The translations under genes were made by a program, and so were the position numbers. Source: Bacillota bacterium (GTDB lineage: Bacteria > Bacillota > Clostridia > Tissierellales > Peptoniphilaceae). Taken from it: a stretch of 18,997 bases of DNA. The notes below the pieces were generated by a model. The model saw nothing but the letters and a program-made list of their open reading frames with translations, made no database searches and was not told where the DNA came from. The stretch is taken from NCBI GenBank assembly GCA_023418835.1, contig JAEZYW010000030.1:1-18997 (forward strand), in the 5' to 3' direction. This document shows, piece after piece, positions 1-7,518 of the stretch; positions within the stretch are counted from its first letter, which is position 1; every line of letters starts with the position of its first letter.

Positions 1-23
1 GTATCATATGTTTCATTAGGTTC

Positions 24-446
24 TTAATTTTCATTGATTTCCCTGTATTTACTCCATAATTCCAACACCGGTCCTAGAGTAATATCTGTTTCGTCAGTAT
101 ATTTTTCACTATATTCCATTGAAACCTTTATTAAATCAAATAGTACATCTGATACTTTTACTGGCTCTACTCCAGCATTTTCATTAATAGTTTTTATATT
201 ATTTAATCCTTCATAACTATCGTATTTGTTAAACTCTTTATGAAGTTCATTAAATCGTTTTTCTATATAAGCATTGTATTCATTTGCCTTTTCTTCACTT
301 TCTGCATATATAACGGTCCTAACGACAGTGTCAAAAGTGTTAAAAAAAGTATAAGTAAATTTGTCATAAACAGGATCTTCTTCAGGAGAATTACATCCTG
401 TCATTAATAGTAATAATGTTAATATAATTAAAATATTTTTTTTCAT
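24..446 (-). pseudogene. ApbE-like FMN transferase lipoprotein, stops early
   Basis: The 140-residue product begins with a lipoprotein signal: a charged MKKN start, a leucine-rich core and the lipobox LMTGC with Cys18. It continues with features of the N-terminal part of ApbE (FAD:protein FMN transferase), including FFNTFDTVV, a long helix with FNELHKEFNKYD, an NIKTINENAG segment and TDITLGPVLELWSKYR. ApbE enzymes attach FMN to threonines of Na+-pumping complexes outside the membrane and are usually well over 300 residues, so this protein lacks most of the enzyme. The stop is TAA at 24-26. The same frame then stays open to the window edge, reading EPNETYD, which suits the variable linker that normally follows this point. 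A nonsense mutation or a sequence error is therefore likely. The start has an AGGAAG ribosome site and lies 11 bases after the TSUP gene, so it is the last gene of that operon. The family call is fairly sure; pseudogene status is inferred. Confidence 0.62.
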
Positions 447-457
447 TTTTCTTCCTT

Positions 458-1207
458 TTAAAAAATCATTCCATATAAAACTTTTCCTGCAGCTGCTAAA
501 GCCATAATAATAAATATAGGTTTAACCAACTTGCTACCTTTATTAATTGCAGTTTTTGAACCTAATGCTGCACCTGCCATCATAAAAATTCCAACTGGAA
601 TTCCAATTAAATAATCTATTTTCCCATTTAATGCAAATAGCATTAGACTCATTATATTGCTACCTAAATTAAGTATTTTTGAATTAGCACTGGCGTTTAC
701 AAAACTAAATTTATATATCTTTATCAATCCGAAAATAATAAATGAGCCTGTGCCTGGTCCAAAAAAACCATCGTAAAATCCCAATAATAATGCAAAAATG
801 CTACCTTTTATTAAAGAATCTCTGTCGTATCCCTCATAAAAATCCTCTAAACCTATATCTTTTTTTACAATAGAGTATATGCCGACTCCTATCAATATGA
901 CAATTATGGCAGGTTCTAAAATTGAAGAATCCACCCTTAAAACTGTCCAAACGCCAATTGCCGCCCCTATAAAAGATAGGGGAAGTAGCTTTAGCATAAG
1001 ATTCCATTTTATTTTATTAGATTTAGCAAATGTGGCAGTACTTGTAGCCATACCTGCAAATGATGCAAACTTATTAGTTCCAAGTAAAACATGGGGATCC
1101 AGTCCAGCAATCATATAAGCAGGGATAGTTATTAAACCACTACCCCCTGCAATTGCATCTATAAAAGCTGCGATAAAACCCATTACGCATAAAAAGATCA
1201 GTTTCAA
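458..1207 (-). CDS. TSUP (TauE/SafE) family membrane transporter
   Basis: This 249-residue protein has about seven to eight hydrophobic segments and the two-fold internal repeat of the TSUP family. The first repeat carries IDAIAGGSGLITIPAY with GTNKFASFAG soon after. The second carries GFYDGFFGPGTGSF. Family members are thought to export or import sulfur-containing or small organic anions (sulfite, sulfoacetate and similar) across the cell membrane. The substrate here cannot be told from sequence. The start ATG overlaps the end of the upstream XRE regulator gene by four bases (ATGA), which indicates translational coupling. The ApbE-like gene follows after 11 bases. Length is normal for the YfcA-like subgroup. 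No nearby sulfur-metabolism gene supports a specific substrate. Confidence 0.85.
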   Translation of the reverse strand: MKLIFLCVMGFIAAFIDAIAGGSGLITIPAYMIAGLDPHVLLGTNKFASFAGMATSTATFAKSNKIKWNLMLKLLPLSFIGAAIGVWTVLRVDSSILEPAIIVILIGVGIYSIVKKDIGLEDFYEGYDRDSLIKGSIFALLLGFYDGFFGPGTGSFIIFGLIKIYKFSFVNASANSKILNLGSNIMSLMLFALNGKIDYLIGIPVGIFMMAGAALGSKTAINKGSKLVKPIFIIMALAAAGKVLYGMIF

Positions 1208-1437
1208 ATTTCTTCCTCCACGTCAACTAACTCATCCAACTCAATATATTCTAAAATATCACCAGGTTGACAATCTAAAGCCTTACAAATTGCATCTAAA
1301 GTACTAAATCTTATAGCTCTAGCCTTATTATTTTTTAATACTGATATATTTGCCATTGTTATTCCAACTTTTTGAGCAAGCTCCGTTACTGACATATTTC
1401 TTTTTTCTAACATCTCATCTAATTTGACAATAATCAT
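1204..1437 (-). CDS. YozG-type XRE family transcriptional regulator
   Basis: This is a 77-residue helix-turn-helix protein of the small Cro/CI (XRE) type. Residues 1-65 form the whole domain: MSVTELAQKVGI and MANISVLKNNK give the helix-turn-helix, followed by FSTLDAICKALDCQPGDILEY, the closing helices typical of the YozG subgroup. The tail (ELDELVDVEEEI) is acidic and has no ligand domain. Such regulators are often encoded next to DUF2975 membrane proteins, as here, where the DUF2975 gene lies just upstream. Its ribosome site (GAGGT) overlaps the DUF2975 stop codon, and its own end overlaps the TSUP start, so the three genes are coupled. It probably controls its own operon, but no operator was identified. 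Confidence 0.85.
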   Translation of the reverse strand: MIIVKLDEMLEKRNMSVTELAQKVGITMANISVLKNNKARAIRFSTLDAICKALDCQPGDILEYIELDELVDVEEEI

Positions 1438-1447
1438 ATCATCTACC

Positions 1448-1927
1448 TCAAATTGTCAAATCGCTATCTATTTTTAAAATAGTAGCTTTCTTGACTAAGA
1501 TATACAAAATTTTAGAAAAAATTCCAATGATTAAAGACGAGAGAATCACTAAAAAAAGTATTACCGCCAATAACGGAGTTATGTAATTATTCACTAGAAA
1601 CAAAACTAAAACAATTACAAACAAAATGCAGATTATTATACTAGATATGGAAATTATATTCAAAGATCTCAAAGGTTTATCAGTAAAAATTTCGTCACTT
1701 AGTATAAATCTACTTAACAAGAAAGTTTGTAAAAGTACTATAAAAAAAGGAATTGCGCTTATTACAACTATAATCCCCACTGGTCTTGCCAAATAAGCAA
1801 TTTCTGGATAAGTAATTATAGAAAAATTTATTAAGTCTGGTAATAAATAAATTGCCGCATAAAGCATTATAACAGCTAAAGTTATTATAACTCCAATAAT
1901 TATTCTTATTTGTTTTCTATCATCCAT
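1448..1927 (-). CDS. DUF2975 family four-helix membrane protein
   Basis: The 159-residue protein is very hydrophobic, with four likely membrane segments at roughly 7-30, 43-70, 93-112 and 116-145. Between the second and third segments is the charged stretch LSRFILSDEIFTDKPLRSLN, which resembles the conserved loop (FspENvkrLR-like) of DUF2975 proteins. The function of that family is not known. Pairing with a YozG-type XRE regulator, present here immediately downstream, is a common arrangement and suggests a sensing or regulatory partnership. The ATG has an AGGATGAG ribosome site. It starts only six bases after the bofA-like stop, so the two are co-transcribed. Confidence 0.75.
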   Translation of the reverse strand: MDDRKQIRIIIGVIITLAVIMLYAAIYLLPDLINFSIITYPEIAYLARPVGIIVVISAIPFFIVLLQTFLLSRFILSDEIFTDKPLRSLNIISISSIIICILFVIVLVLFLVNNYITPLLAVILFLVILSSLIIGIFSKILYILVKKATILKIDSDLTI

Positions 1928-1933
1928 CTTTAC

Positions 1934-2179
1934 TCATCCTAATATTAATAATAAAATAACACCAAAAACTCCAAATATACCCACTATTATAGCACTAAAG
2001 AAAGTCAATTCAATGGATATACCAAGAGGACTTCCAAAAAAATTAATTAAAAAAATTACAATACCGCCAATTAATGCATTTAATAAAAGCTTTATAATTA
2101 ACTTGCTAGATATTTTTAAAATAAAAGTGAAAACTAATAATATCAAAATTCCAGCAATAAAAGAAATCAAATATTCCAT
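1934..2179 (-). CDS. BofA-family small membrane protein
   Basis: The product from the chosen ATG is 81 residues, almost entirely hydrophobic, with two to three membrane spans. It has the pattern LIGGIVIFLINFFGSPLGISIELTF followed by a glycine-rich C-terminal span, typical of pro-sigma-K processing inhibitor BofA and its relatives (quoted in part: LNALIGGIVIFLINF). In Bacillus, BofA holds the SpoIVFB protease inactive during sporulation. Many relatives in clostridia have no proven role. The start at 2179 is preferred over one eleven codons upstream because a perfect AAGGAGG lies at 2185-2191, just before it. The gene heads the DUF2975-XRE-TSUP-ApbE run. In Bacillus subtilis bofA lies just downstream of recR; here ftsH and hutU sit between them. 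No sporulation genes are visible, so a sporulation role is unproven. Confidence 0.75.
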   Translation of the reverse strand: MEYLISFIAGILILLVFTFILKISSKLIIKLLLNALIGGIVIFLINFFGSPLGISIELTFFSAIIVGIFGVFGVILLLILG

Positions 2180-2184
2180 AACAA

Positions 2185-2191
2185 CCTCCTT
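2185..2191 (-). promoter_or_regulatory. Ribosome binding site fixing the bofA-like start
   Basis: Read on the minus strand this is a perfect AAGGAGG five bases before the ATG at 2179. It lies inside any longer version of the gene, which argues against the upstream ATG at 2212. Confidence 0.85.
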
Positions 2192-2254
2192 GAATAATAA
2201 TAACATAAACAAGGAATAATAAATATAAAAATAAATAAAAGGAGTTCATAAACT

Positions 2255-2521
2255 ATGTATGATTTAACATTATTCACCAGTAGTAAATGTCCAGAATGCC
2301 CACCAGTAATAAAACGCTTAGAGGACAATGGCATTAAATTTAGAAATGTAGATATTTTCAATTCAATTTCTGAGCTTAAAGAATTCTTAAGACATAGAGA
2401 TAGTAATCCCTTCTTTGATTCCATCAAAGAAAATAACTTCGTAGGAGTTCCCACACTAATGGACGAAGATGGAAACTTTTACAATCCAGACGAAATAGAA
2501 GATTTAGAGAAGTTTAAATAA
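2255..2521 (+). CDS. Glutaredoxin-like thiol protein
   Basis: This 88-residue protein has a thioredoxin fold of the small glutaredoxin-related type. The N-terminal strand DLTLFTSSK is followed by a CPEC redox motif at residues 12-15. Then come RNVDIFNSISELKEFLRHRD, a family-typical helix, the cis-proline loop GVPT, and a C-terminal DEDGNFYN strand. The double cysteine suggests a dithiol reductase acting on small thiols or protein disulfides in the cytoplasm. Its partner is unknown, since many anaerobes of this kind lack glutathione. The ribosome site AAAAGGAG precedes the ATG with normal spacing. It is the only plus-strand gene in the left half of the window, divergent from bofA and convergent with ftsH, so it is probably transcribed alone. 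Confidence 0.85.
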   Translation: MYDLTLFTSSKCPECPPVIKRLEDNGIKFRNVDIFNSISELKEFLRHRDSNPFFDSIKENNFVGVPTLMDEDGNFYNPDEIEDLEKFK

Positions 2522-2557
2522 ATTTTAGAGACTTGAACAATCAAGTCTCTAAAATTT
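2520..2557. terminator. Bidirectional terminator between grx and ftsH
   Basis: A perfect 17-bp inverted repeat surrounds an ACAA loop at 2537-2540. The stem is A/T-rich at its base and carries AGAGACTTGA near the loop, with T-runs on both strands. It sits between convergent genes and overlaps the stop codon of the glutaredoxin gene, so it can end transcription from both sides. Confidence 0.9.
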
Positions 2558-2584
2558 TGAATTATTATATTAATAAAAATTATT

Positions 2585-4426
2585 TTAAACTTCTAGATCA
2601 ACTGTCTCCGAAGATTTGTTTAAAATTTCCATGAACTCTTCTCCAGTTATTGTTTCTTTTTCCAACAGATATCTAGAAATTTCATGAAGCTTATCCATAT
2701 TTTCTTTTAATATATTAATAGCCGTTTCATGAGCTTTTTCTACAATTCTTTTAACTTCTTCATCGACAATTCTAGTTGTTTTATCAGAAGCATTCATCAC
2801 CGTATCCCCACCTAAATATGGATTGACTTGACTTTCAATATTGACCATACCTATTTCATCTGTCATACCATATTGGGTAATCATTGCCCTAGCAATCTTA
2901 GTAGCTTGTTGGATATCGTTACTTGCTCCACTAGTCTTAGTATTAAAAATTAACTCCTCAGCAGATCTTCCCCCTGTAAAAGTTACTATTTTATTAAAGG
3001 CGTCTTCCACAGTATAGATATACTTATCCTCTTCGTCTACTTGCATTGTATATCCCAATGCTCCAGAAGTTCTAGGAACAATGGTAATTTTTGTTACCGG
3101 TGCTGAATTTGTCTGCTTAGCGGCAACAAGTGCATGTCCAACTTCATGGTAAGCAATAATTTCTTTTTCTCTTGGACTGATAACAGCATTTTTCTTTTCA
3201 TATCCTGCAATTACAATTTCCACGCTTTCGTGAAGATCTTCATTTTCTACCTTTGTTCTACCATGTCTTACTGCTCTTAATGCAGCTTCGTTAACCATAT
3301 TTGCAAGGTCAGCTCCACTAGCTCCAGCAGTAGATCTTGCAATAAGATTTACATCCAAATCAGGGGCATGTCTGACATTTTTAAGATGCACTCTCAATAT
3401 GTCTTCTCTTCCCTTTAAATCTGGAAGTTCAACTGGTATTCTTCTGTCAAAACGTCCTGGTCTCAATAATGCAGGGTCTAGAGTCTCAGGTCTATTTGTA
3501 GCACCTAATATGACAACCCCTTTATTAGCATCAAATCCATCCATCTCTGACAAAAGTTGGTTTAATGTTTGCTCTCGCTCGTCATTTCCACCAAAACCCA
3601 TGGAGTCTCTTTTCTTACCTATAGTATCAATTTCGTCAATAAATACAATACAAGGTGCCTTCTTACTTGCTTCTTCAAATAAGTCTCTAACTTTTGCAGC
3701 TCCAAGACCGACGAACATTTCTACAAAATCTGAACCAGATATAGAGAAAAATGGTACCCTTGCTTCACCAGCAACTGCTCTAGCTAAAAGGGTTTTTCCT
3801 GTACCAGGAGGTCCCACTAGAAGTGCTCCCTTTGGAAGTTTAGCGCCAATGCTAGAATATTTTTGAGGTTGATGTAAGAAATCGACAATCTCAGTCAATG
3901 CTTCTTTAGCCTCATCTTGTCCAGCAACATCTTCAAAAGTTATTCCTTCTGTGGATTCGGCATAAATTTTAGCATTTGATTTACCTAAATTCATAGCTCC
4001 GGCTCCGCCACCTATGTTTTTAAATAAAATTCTACTAAAAACTAACCATATTCCAACAAAAAATAGAATTTGAACAGCCAAACTTAAAATTGAAGTTAAA
4101 ATGGCATTTCTTTCTTCAGAAACTCTTTCAAAATTAACACCATTTTCATGAAGTCTAGGTATTAAATTCCCGTCTTCACCGTATTCAAATTTTTGCACAG
4201 AAAAAATATCGTCATTTCCTGCTATGGTGTACTTAATTCTCTTATCTAGAATCTGAACATTTTCAATTTCTCCTGCTTCTGTTTGATTAATGAATGTATC
4301 ATAAGACACGTTTGTAACAGTATCTTTTGCAAAACGTGGAAGAATAAAAAAGTTAATAAGAATCATAACGCCAATTACTATTAAGTAAAAATATGAATTT
4401 GGCATTTTAAAATTATTTTTTTTCAT
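2585..4426 (-). CDS. ftsH: ATP-dependent zinc metalloprotease FtsH
   Basis: This 613-residue membrane protease extracts and degrades membrane and cytoplasmic proteins as a hexamer. Two membrane segments lie at about 13-29 and 109-131, with an extracellular domain between them. The AAA module has Walker A GPPGTGKT at 205-212, the pore loop MFVGLG near 237, Walker B VFIDEID at 261-267, and the second region of homology with arginine fingers in LRPGRFDRR near 321-329. The peptidase domain has HEVGH at 427-431 with a likely third zinc ligand Asp504 in ASNDIQQAT. Length is near normal, with a short C-terminal tail. An AGGGGAG ribosome site precedes the ATG. The gene stands alone between two terminators with its own candidate promoter, and is not next to hpt/tilS as in many Bacillota. 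Confidence 0.97.
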   Translation of the reverse strand: MKKNNFKMPNSYFYLIVIGVMILINFFILPRFAKDTVTNVSYDTFINQTEAGEIENVQILDKRIKYTIAGNDDIFSVQKFEYGEDGNLIPRLHENGVNFERVSEERNAILTSILSLAVQILFFVGIWLVFSRILFKNIGGGAGAMNLGKSNAKIYAESTEGITFEDVAGQDEAKEALTEIVDFLHQPQKYSSIGAKLPKGALLVGPPGTGKTLLARAVAGEARVPFFSISGSDFVEMFVGLGAAKVRDLFEEASKKAPCIVFIDEIDTIGKKRDSMGFGGNDEREQTLNQLLSEMDGFDANKGVVILGATNRPETLDPALLRPGRFDRRIPVELPDLKGREDILRVHLKNVRHAPDLDVNLIARSTAGASGADLANMVNEAALRAVRHGRTKVENEDLHESVEIVIAGYEKKNAVISPREKEIIAYHEVGHALVAAKQTNSAPVTKITIVPRTSGALGYTMQVDEEDKYIYTVEDAFNKIVTFTGGRSAEELIFNTKTSGASNDIQQATKIARAMITQYGMTDEIGMVNIESQVNPYLGGDTVMNASDKTTRIVDEEVKRIVEKAHETAINILKENMDKLHEISRYLLEKETITGEEFMEILNKSSETVDLEV

Positions 4427-4458
4427 TTTCTCCCCTTTCTAATATTATATTATAGTAT

Positions 4459-4488
4459 ATTTTACCCCAGTATATTTATATAAATCAA
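4459..4488 (-). promoter_or_regulatory. Candidate sigma-A promoter of ftsH
   Basis: On the minus strand, TTGATT (4483-4488) and TAAAAT (4459-4464) are spaced by 18 bases, about 30 bases before the ftsH start. The region is very AT-rich, so chance matches are possible. Confidence 0.45.
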
Positions 4489-4496
4489 GGACAAAT

Positions 4497-4527
4497 AAAA
4501 GCTCGACTCTATTATAGCCGAGCTTTT
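4497..4527 (-). terminator. Rho-independent terminator after hutU
   Basis: The outer stem AAAAGCTCG pairs with CGAGCTTTT, and an inner CTAT/ATAG pair extends it. It lies 21 bases past the hutU stop and ends in a T-run on the minus strand, closing the dnaX-ybaB-recR-hutU transcript before ftsH. Confidence 0.85.
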
Positions 4528-4548
4528 AGGGTTTTCACATTATTTCAC

Positions 4549-6573
4549 TTACTTTTTATAATTCTTTATAGTATTTTTTACCATTTCATCACTTGCAATA
4601 TAAGGAATAGTCAGATGGTCTTTGCCTTCAGAAATCTCGTTATACTCTATACAAGTTGAAATTGCATTTTCATTTCTAGCCCAAGATCTTCTAGCAACTC
4701 CCCCCATAACATCCCAAGGCATAGCAGTTCTAATAATATCATCTATTCTTTCAGATCCATCTAATACTAGACCAAATCCTCCATTAATAGATTTACCTAT
4801 TCCAACTCCACCACCGTTATGAAGTGCAATTAAGCTCATTCCTCTAGCAGCGTTTCCTGCAAATATTTGGGTTGCTTGATCTGCCATAACATTAGAGCCG
4901 TCATAGATGTTTGAAGTTTCTCTAAATGGAGAATCTGTACCACCAGTGTCATGGTGATCTCTTCCCAACATTACAGGTCCAATCTTTCCTTCTCTAACTA
5001 GTTTATTAAACTCAAGGGCAATGTCTCTTCTGCCTAATGCATCTGAATAAAGTATTCTAGCTTTTGTACCCACAACTAATTTATTCTTTTCTGCATCTCT
5101 AATCCATATCCAATTGTCTCTATCTTGATATCTTCTATTAGGATCGATAACTTCCATTGCAGCTTTGTCAGTTGCTCTTAAGTCTTCTTCTTTACCACTT
5201 AAGCAAACCCATCTAAAAGGTCCGTATCCAAAATCAAATAGTCTTGGTCCAAGAATATCTTCTACATATGAAGGCCAAATAAATCCATGTCTGTCATCCA
5301 TACCATTTTTAGAAATTTCTTTAACTCCTGCATCAAATATTGCCTTCATAAAGGAGTTACCGTAGTCAAAGAAATAAGTTCCTCTAGATGTTAGAGTTTT
5401 TATTAGATCATAATGTTCTTTTAAAGTCTCATCAACTAACTTTTTGAATTTTTCTTTATCTTTTGCTAAAAGTTCTGTTCTTTCTTCAAAAGTTATTCCA
5501 GATGGGCAATACCCTCCTGTATATGGTTCATGACAAGAAGTTTGATCCGATATTAATGGTATATGGATATTGTTTTCTACGGCATATCTCAATAAATCTA
5601 CAATATTTCCATAAAAGGCAATCGCTCTAGGTTCTTTTTTATCCATCCATTCTTGGGCAATTTCAAAAGCTTGTTTAGGGTCATCTACTCTTTCATCAAC
5701 CCATCCTTGTTCATATCTTGTGCCAATTCTAGAGTCATCTACTTCTGCGATAATTGAAACTCCACCTGCAATATTACAAGCTTTTCCTTGAGCTCCACTC
5801 ATTCCGCCAAGGCCTGAACTTACAAATAAAACGCCTGCTAAATTATCTTCATCGGCTATTCCAAGTTTTAGTCTACCAGCATTTAATAATGTATTATATG
5901 TTCCGTGTACTATCCCTTGAGGCCCAATATACATCCATCCACCAGCAGTCATTTGACCGTAATTAGCTACTCCCATAGCAGCAGCTCTGTTGAAGTCCTC
6001 AAGATTATCATACATCCCTATCATTAATCCATTTGTAATAATAACTCTTGGAGATTCTTTTTTTGAGTTGAAAAGACCAACTGGATGACCTGAGTAAATT
6101 ACTAAAGTTTGTTCATCAGTAAGTTCTTCTAGGTATTTCATTATTAGACGGTATTGCATCCAATTTTGACAAACTTGCCCAGTTTCTCCATAAGTTACTA
6201 ATTCATATGGATAAAGAGCAATTTCGAAAGAAAGGTTATTGTCAATCATTACTTGAAATGCTTTTCCTTCAATACATTTGCCTTTGTATTCATCAATTGG
6301 TTTTCCCTTGATTTCTTTATTAGGTCTGAATCTATATCCATAAATTCTGCCTTTAGTAACTAACTCATCATAAAACTCTTCTGCCATTTCTTGGTGGAAT
6401 TCTTCTGGTATGTACCTTAATGCATTTTTTAATGCTATTTCCACTTCTTGTTCTGATAAGTCAGCTTCTCTCATTGGAGCTCTTCTTATGCCGGGAGCAA
6501 ATTTAGGATACTCTGGCAATACATTGTCTAATTTAATTCTCATTGCTTTTGAAATTTCAGTATTTGTATACAT
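4549..6573 (-). CDS. hutU: Urocanate hydratase (urocanase)
   Basis: The enzyme converts urocanate to 4-imidazolone-5-propionate in histidine breakdown, using a tightly bound NAD+ as electrophile. From the ATG used here it has 674 residues, longer than the roughly 550 of Pseudomonas/Bacillus enzymes but in line with the long form of many anaerobes. The nucleotide-binding loop GLGGMSGAQGKA is near 254-265. The signature with the catalytic cysteine reads FGYGPFRWVC, with Cys457. HHDTGGTDSPFRET and NGGGVGIGKSINGG are further family blocks. A GTG three codons upstream (6580-6582) is another possible start. ATG 6573 is preferred because AAGGGTGA lies just ahead of it. The gene follows recR by 20 bases with no visible promoter, so it is probably read from the dnaX operon. 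No hutH, hutI or other hut genes are in the window. Confidence 0.95.
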   Translation of the reverse strand: MYTNTEISKAMRIKLDNVLPEYPKFAPGIRRAPMREADLSEQEVEIALKNALRYIPEEFHQEMAEEFYDELVTKGRIYGYRFRPNKEIKGKPIDEYKGKCIEGKAFQVMIDNNLSFEIALYPYELVTYGETGQVCQNWMQYRLIMKYLEELTDEQTLVIYSGHPVGLFNSKKESPRVIITNGLMIGMYDNLEDFNRAAAMGVANYGQMTAGGWMYIGPQGIVHGTYNTLLNAGRLKLGIADEDNLAGVLFVSSGLGGMSGAQGKACNIAGGVSIIAEVDDSRIGTRYEQGWVDERVDDPKQAFEIAQEWMDKKEPRAIAFYGNIVDLLRYAVENNIHIPLISDQTSCHEPYTGGYCPSGITFEERTELLAKDKEKFKKLVDETLKEHYDLIKTLTSRGTYFFDYGNSFMKAIFDAGVKEISKNGMDDRHGFIWPSYVEDILGPRLFDFGYGPFRWVCLSGKEEDLRATDKAAMEVIDPNRRYQDRDNWIWIRDAEKNKLVVGTKARILYSDALGRRDIALEFNKLVREGKIGPVMLGRDHHDTGGTDSPFRETSNIYDGSNVMADQATQIFAGNAARGMSLIALHNGGGVGIGKSINGGFGLVLDGSERIDDIIRTAMPWDVMGGVARRSWARNENAISTCIEYNEISEGKDHLTIPYIASDEMVKNTIKNYKK

Positions 6574-6593
6574 TTTTCTCACCCTTAGCCCTT

Positions 6594-7175
6594 TTATATT
6601 TCTGTTCTATTTGAAATTGCTATATTAATTGTTTCCTTGTCAAAGAAATCCATATCGCCTCCATATGGCAACCCATATGCTATTTTTGTTACCTTTATAC
6701 CAAGGGGCTTCAATAATTCAGATAAATAAATAATGGAAGCTTGTCCACTGGCATTAGGATTAAAAGCTAAAATAATTTCAGAAACTTCATTGTCTCTGAT
6801 TCTCTCCAAAAGATTTTTAATTTTTACATCTCCATCTGATGCACTTACAATATCCCCATGTAATACATGATAAAAACCGTCATATTTCTCAGCTTTTTCA
6901 ATGGATAATACATCCTTTGGATATTCCACAACACAAATTAACTTAGAGTTTCTACTTTTGTCTTTGCATATTTCACAAGGGTCTGTGTCAGTAACATTAT
7001 TGCAGATACTGCATAGACCCGAGTTTTCTTTAGCTCTAGTGATTGCCTCAGTAAGTTGAAGCACTCTATTTTCTTCTAAATCTATTATATGATAGGCTAG
7101 TCTTTGAGCCGTTTTTCTTCCAATTCCAGGAAGTCTAGATAATTGATTTATTAAATTATCTATAGGACTTTCCAT
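6594..7175 (-). CDS. recR: Recombination mediator protein RecR
   Basis: RecR works with RecO (and RecF) to load RecA on gapped DNA. The 193-residue protein has the usual order: a helix-hairpin-helix with LPGIGRKTAQRLAYHI at about 15-30, a four-cysteine zinc site (Cys55, 58, 67, 70), a Toprim domain starting at VVEYPKD near 82, and a C-terminal wing with IAYGLPYGGDMDF. Its start codon overlaps the ybaB stop by one base (TAATG), as in the classical dnaX-ybaB-recR operon. Several Toprim positions differ from the usual sequence. The block normally close to hGxLSPLDGIGP reads HGDIVSASDGDV, and the usual EGEAT reads SGQAS. Identity is secure from context and length, but the Toprim changes are unusual. 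Confidence 0.95.
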   Translation of the reverse strand: MESPIDNLINQLSRLPGIGRKTAQRLAYHIIDLEENRVLQLTEAITRAKENSGLCSICNNVTDTDPCEICKDKSRNSKLICVVEYPKDVLSIEKAEKYDGFYHVLHGDIVSASDGDVKIKNLLERIRDNEVSEIILAFNPNASGQASIIYLSELLKPLGIKVTKIAYGLPYGGDMDFFDKETINIAISNRTEI

Positions 7176-7510
7176 TATGATAGCCCCGGAATATTAAGTC
7201 CGCCAGTAAATTTGGACATTTCTTTATTGGTTAACTCGTCCACTTCTCTAATAGCCGAATTTACACAAGCTATTACCATATCTTGTAACATTTCTTGATC
7301 CTCTGGATCTATAATGTCCTTATCTATAACTAGCTCTAATAATTCTTTTTTTCCATTCATAACGGCTTTTATTGCTCCGCCACCTGAAGTCGTTTCAACA
7401 GTTTTTTCTTCTAACTCTTTTTGAGTTTTTTCCATTTCTTTTTGCATTTTTTCAAACTGTTTCATCATGCTATTCATGTTCTTAGGCATTCCGCCAAAAC
7501 CTCTTCCCAT
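7175..7510 (-). CDS. ybaB: Nucleoid-associated protein, YbaB/EbfC family
   Basis: This 111-residue protein is a small dimeric DNA-binding protein. It has a methionine- and glycine-rich start (GRGFGGMPKNMNSMMKQ), a long N-terminal helix rich in K and E (about 12-40), the family stretch SGGGAIKAVMNGKKELLELVIDK, and DPEDQEMLQDMVIACVNSAIRE near the C-terminal helix. Length and sequence are typical. It sits between dnaX and recR, eight bases after dnaX and overlapping recR by one base, which is the standard arrangement in Bacillota. It binds DNA without strong sequence preference; a direct role with DnaX or RecR is suggested only by gene order. Confidence 0.95.
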   Translation of the reverse strand: MGRGFGGMPKNMNSMMKQFEKMQKEMEKTQKELEEKTVETTSGGGAIKAVMNGKKELLELVIDKDIIDPEDQEMLQDMVIACVNSAIREVDELTNKEMSKFTGGLNIPGLS

Positions 7511-7518
7511 AATACCTC

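Noticed and set aside
2192..2254. Promoters in the divergent gap between the bofA-like and glutaredoxin genes
   Set aside because: The gap is almost pure A/T with many loose -10 matches; no pair with proper spacing could be chosen.
2180..2454. Minus-strand open frame opposite the glutaredoxin gene and upstream of the bofA-like gene
   Set aside because: Overlaps the well-supported plus-strand gene and has no family features; the AAGGAGG belongs to the ATG at 2179.
3399..3866. Open frame of 155 codons on the plus strand opposite ftsH
   Set aside because: It lies wholly antisense to the conserved AAA domain, has no ribosome site and no recognisable domain.
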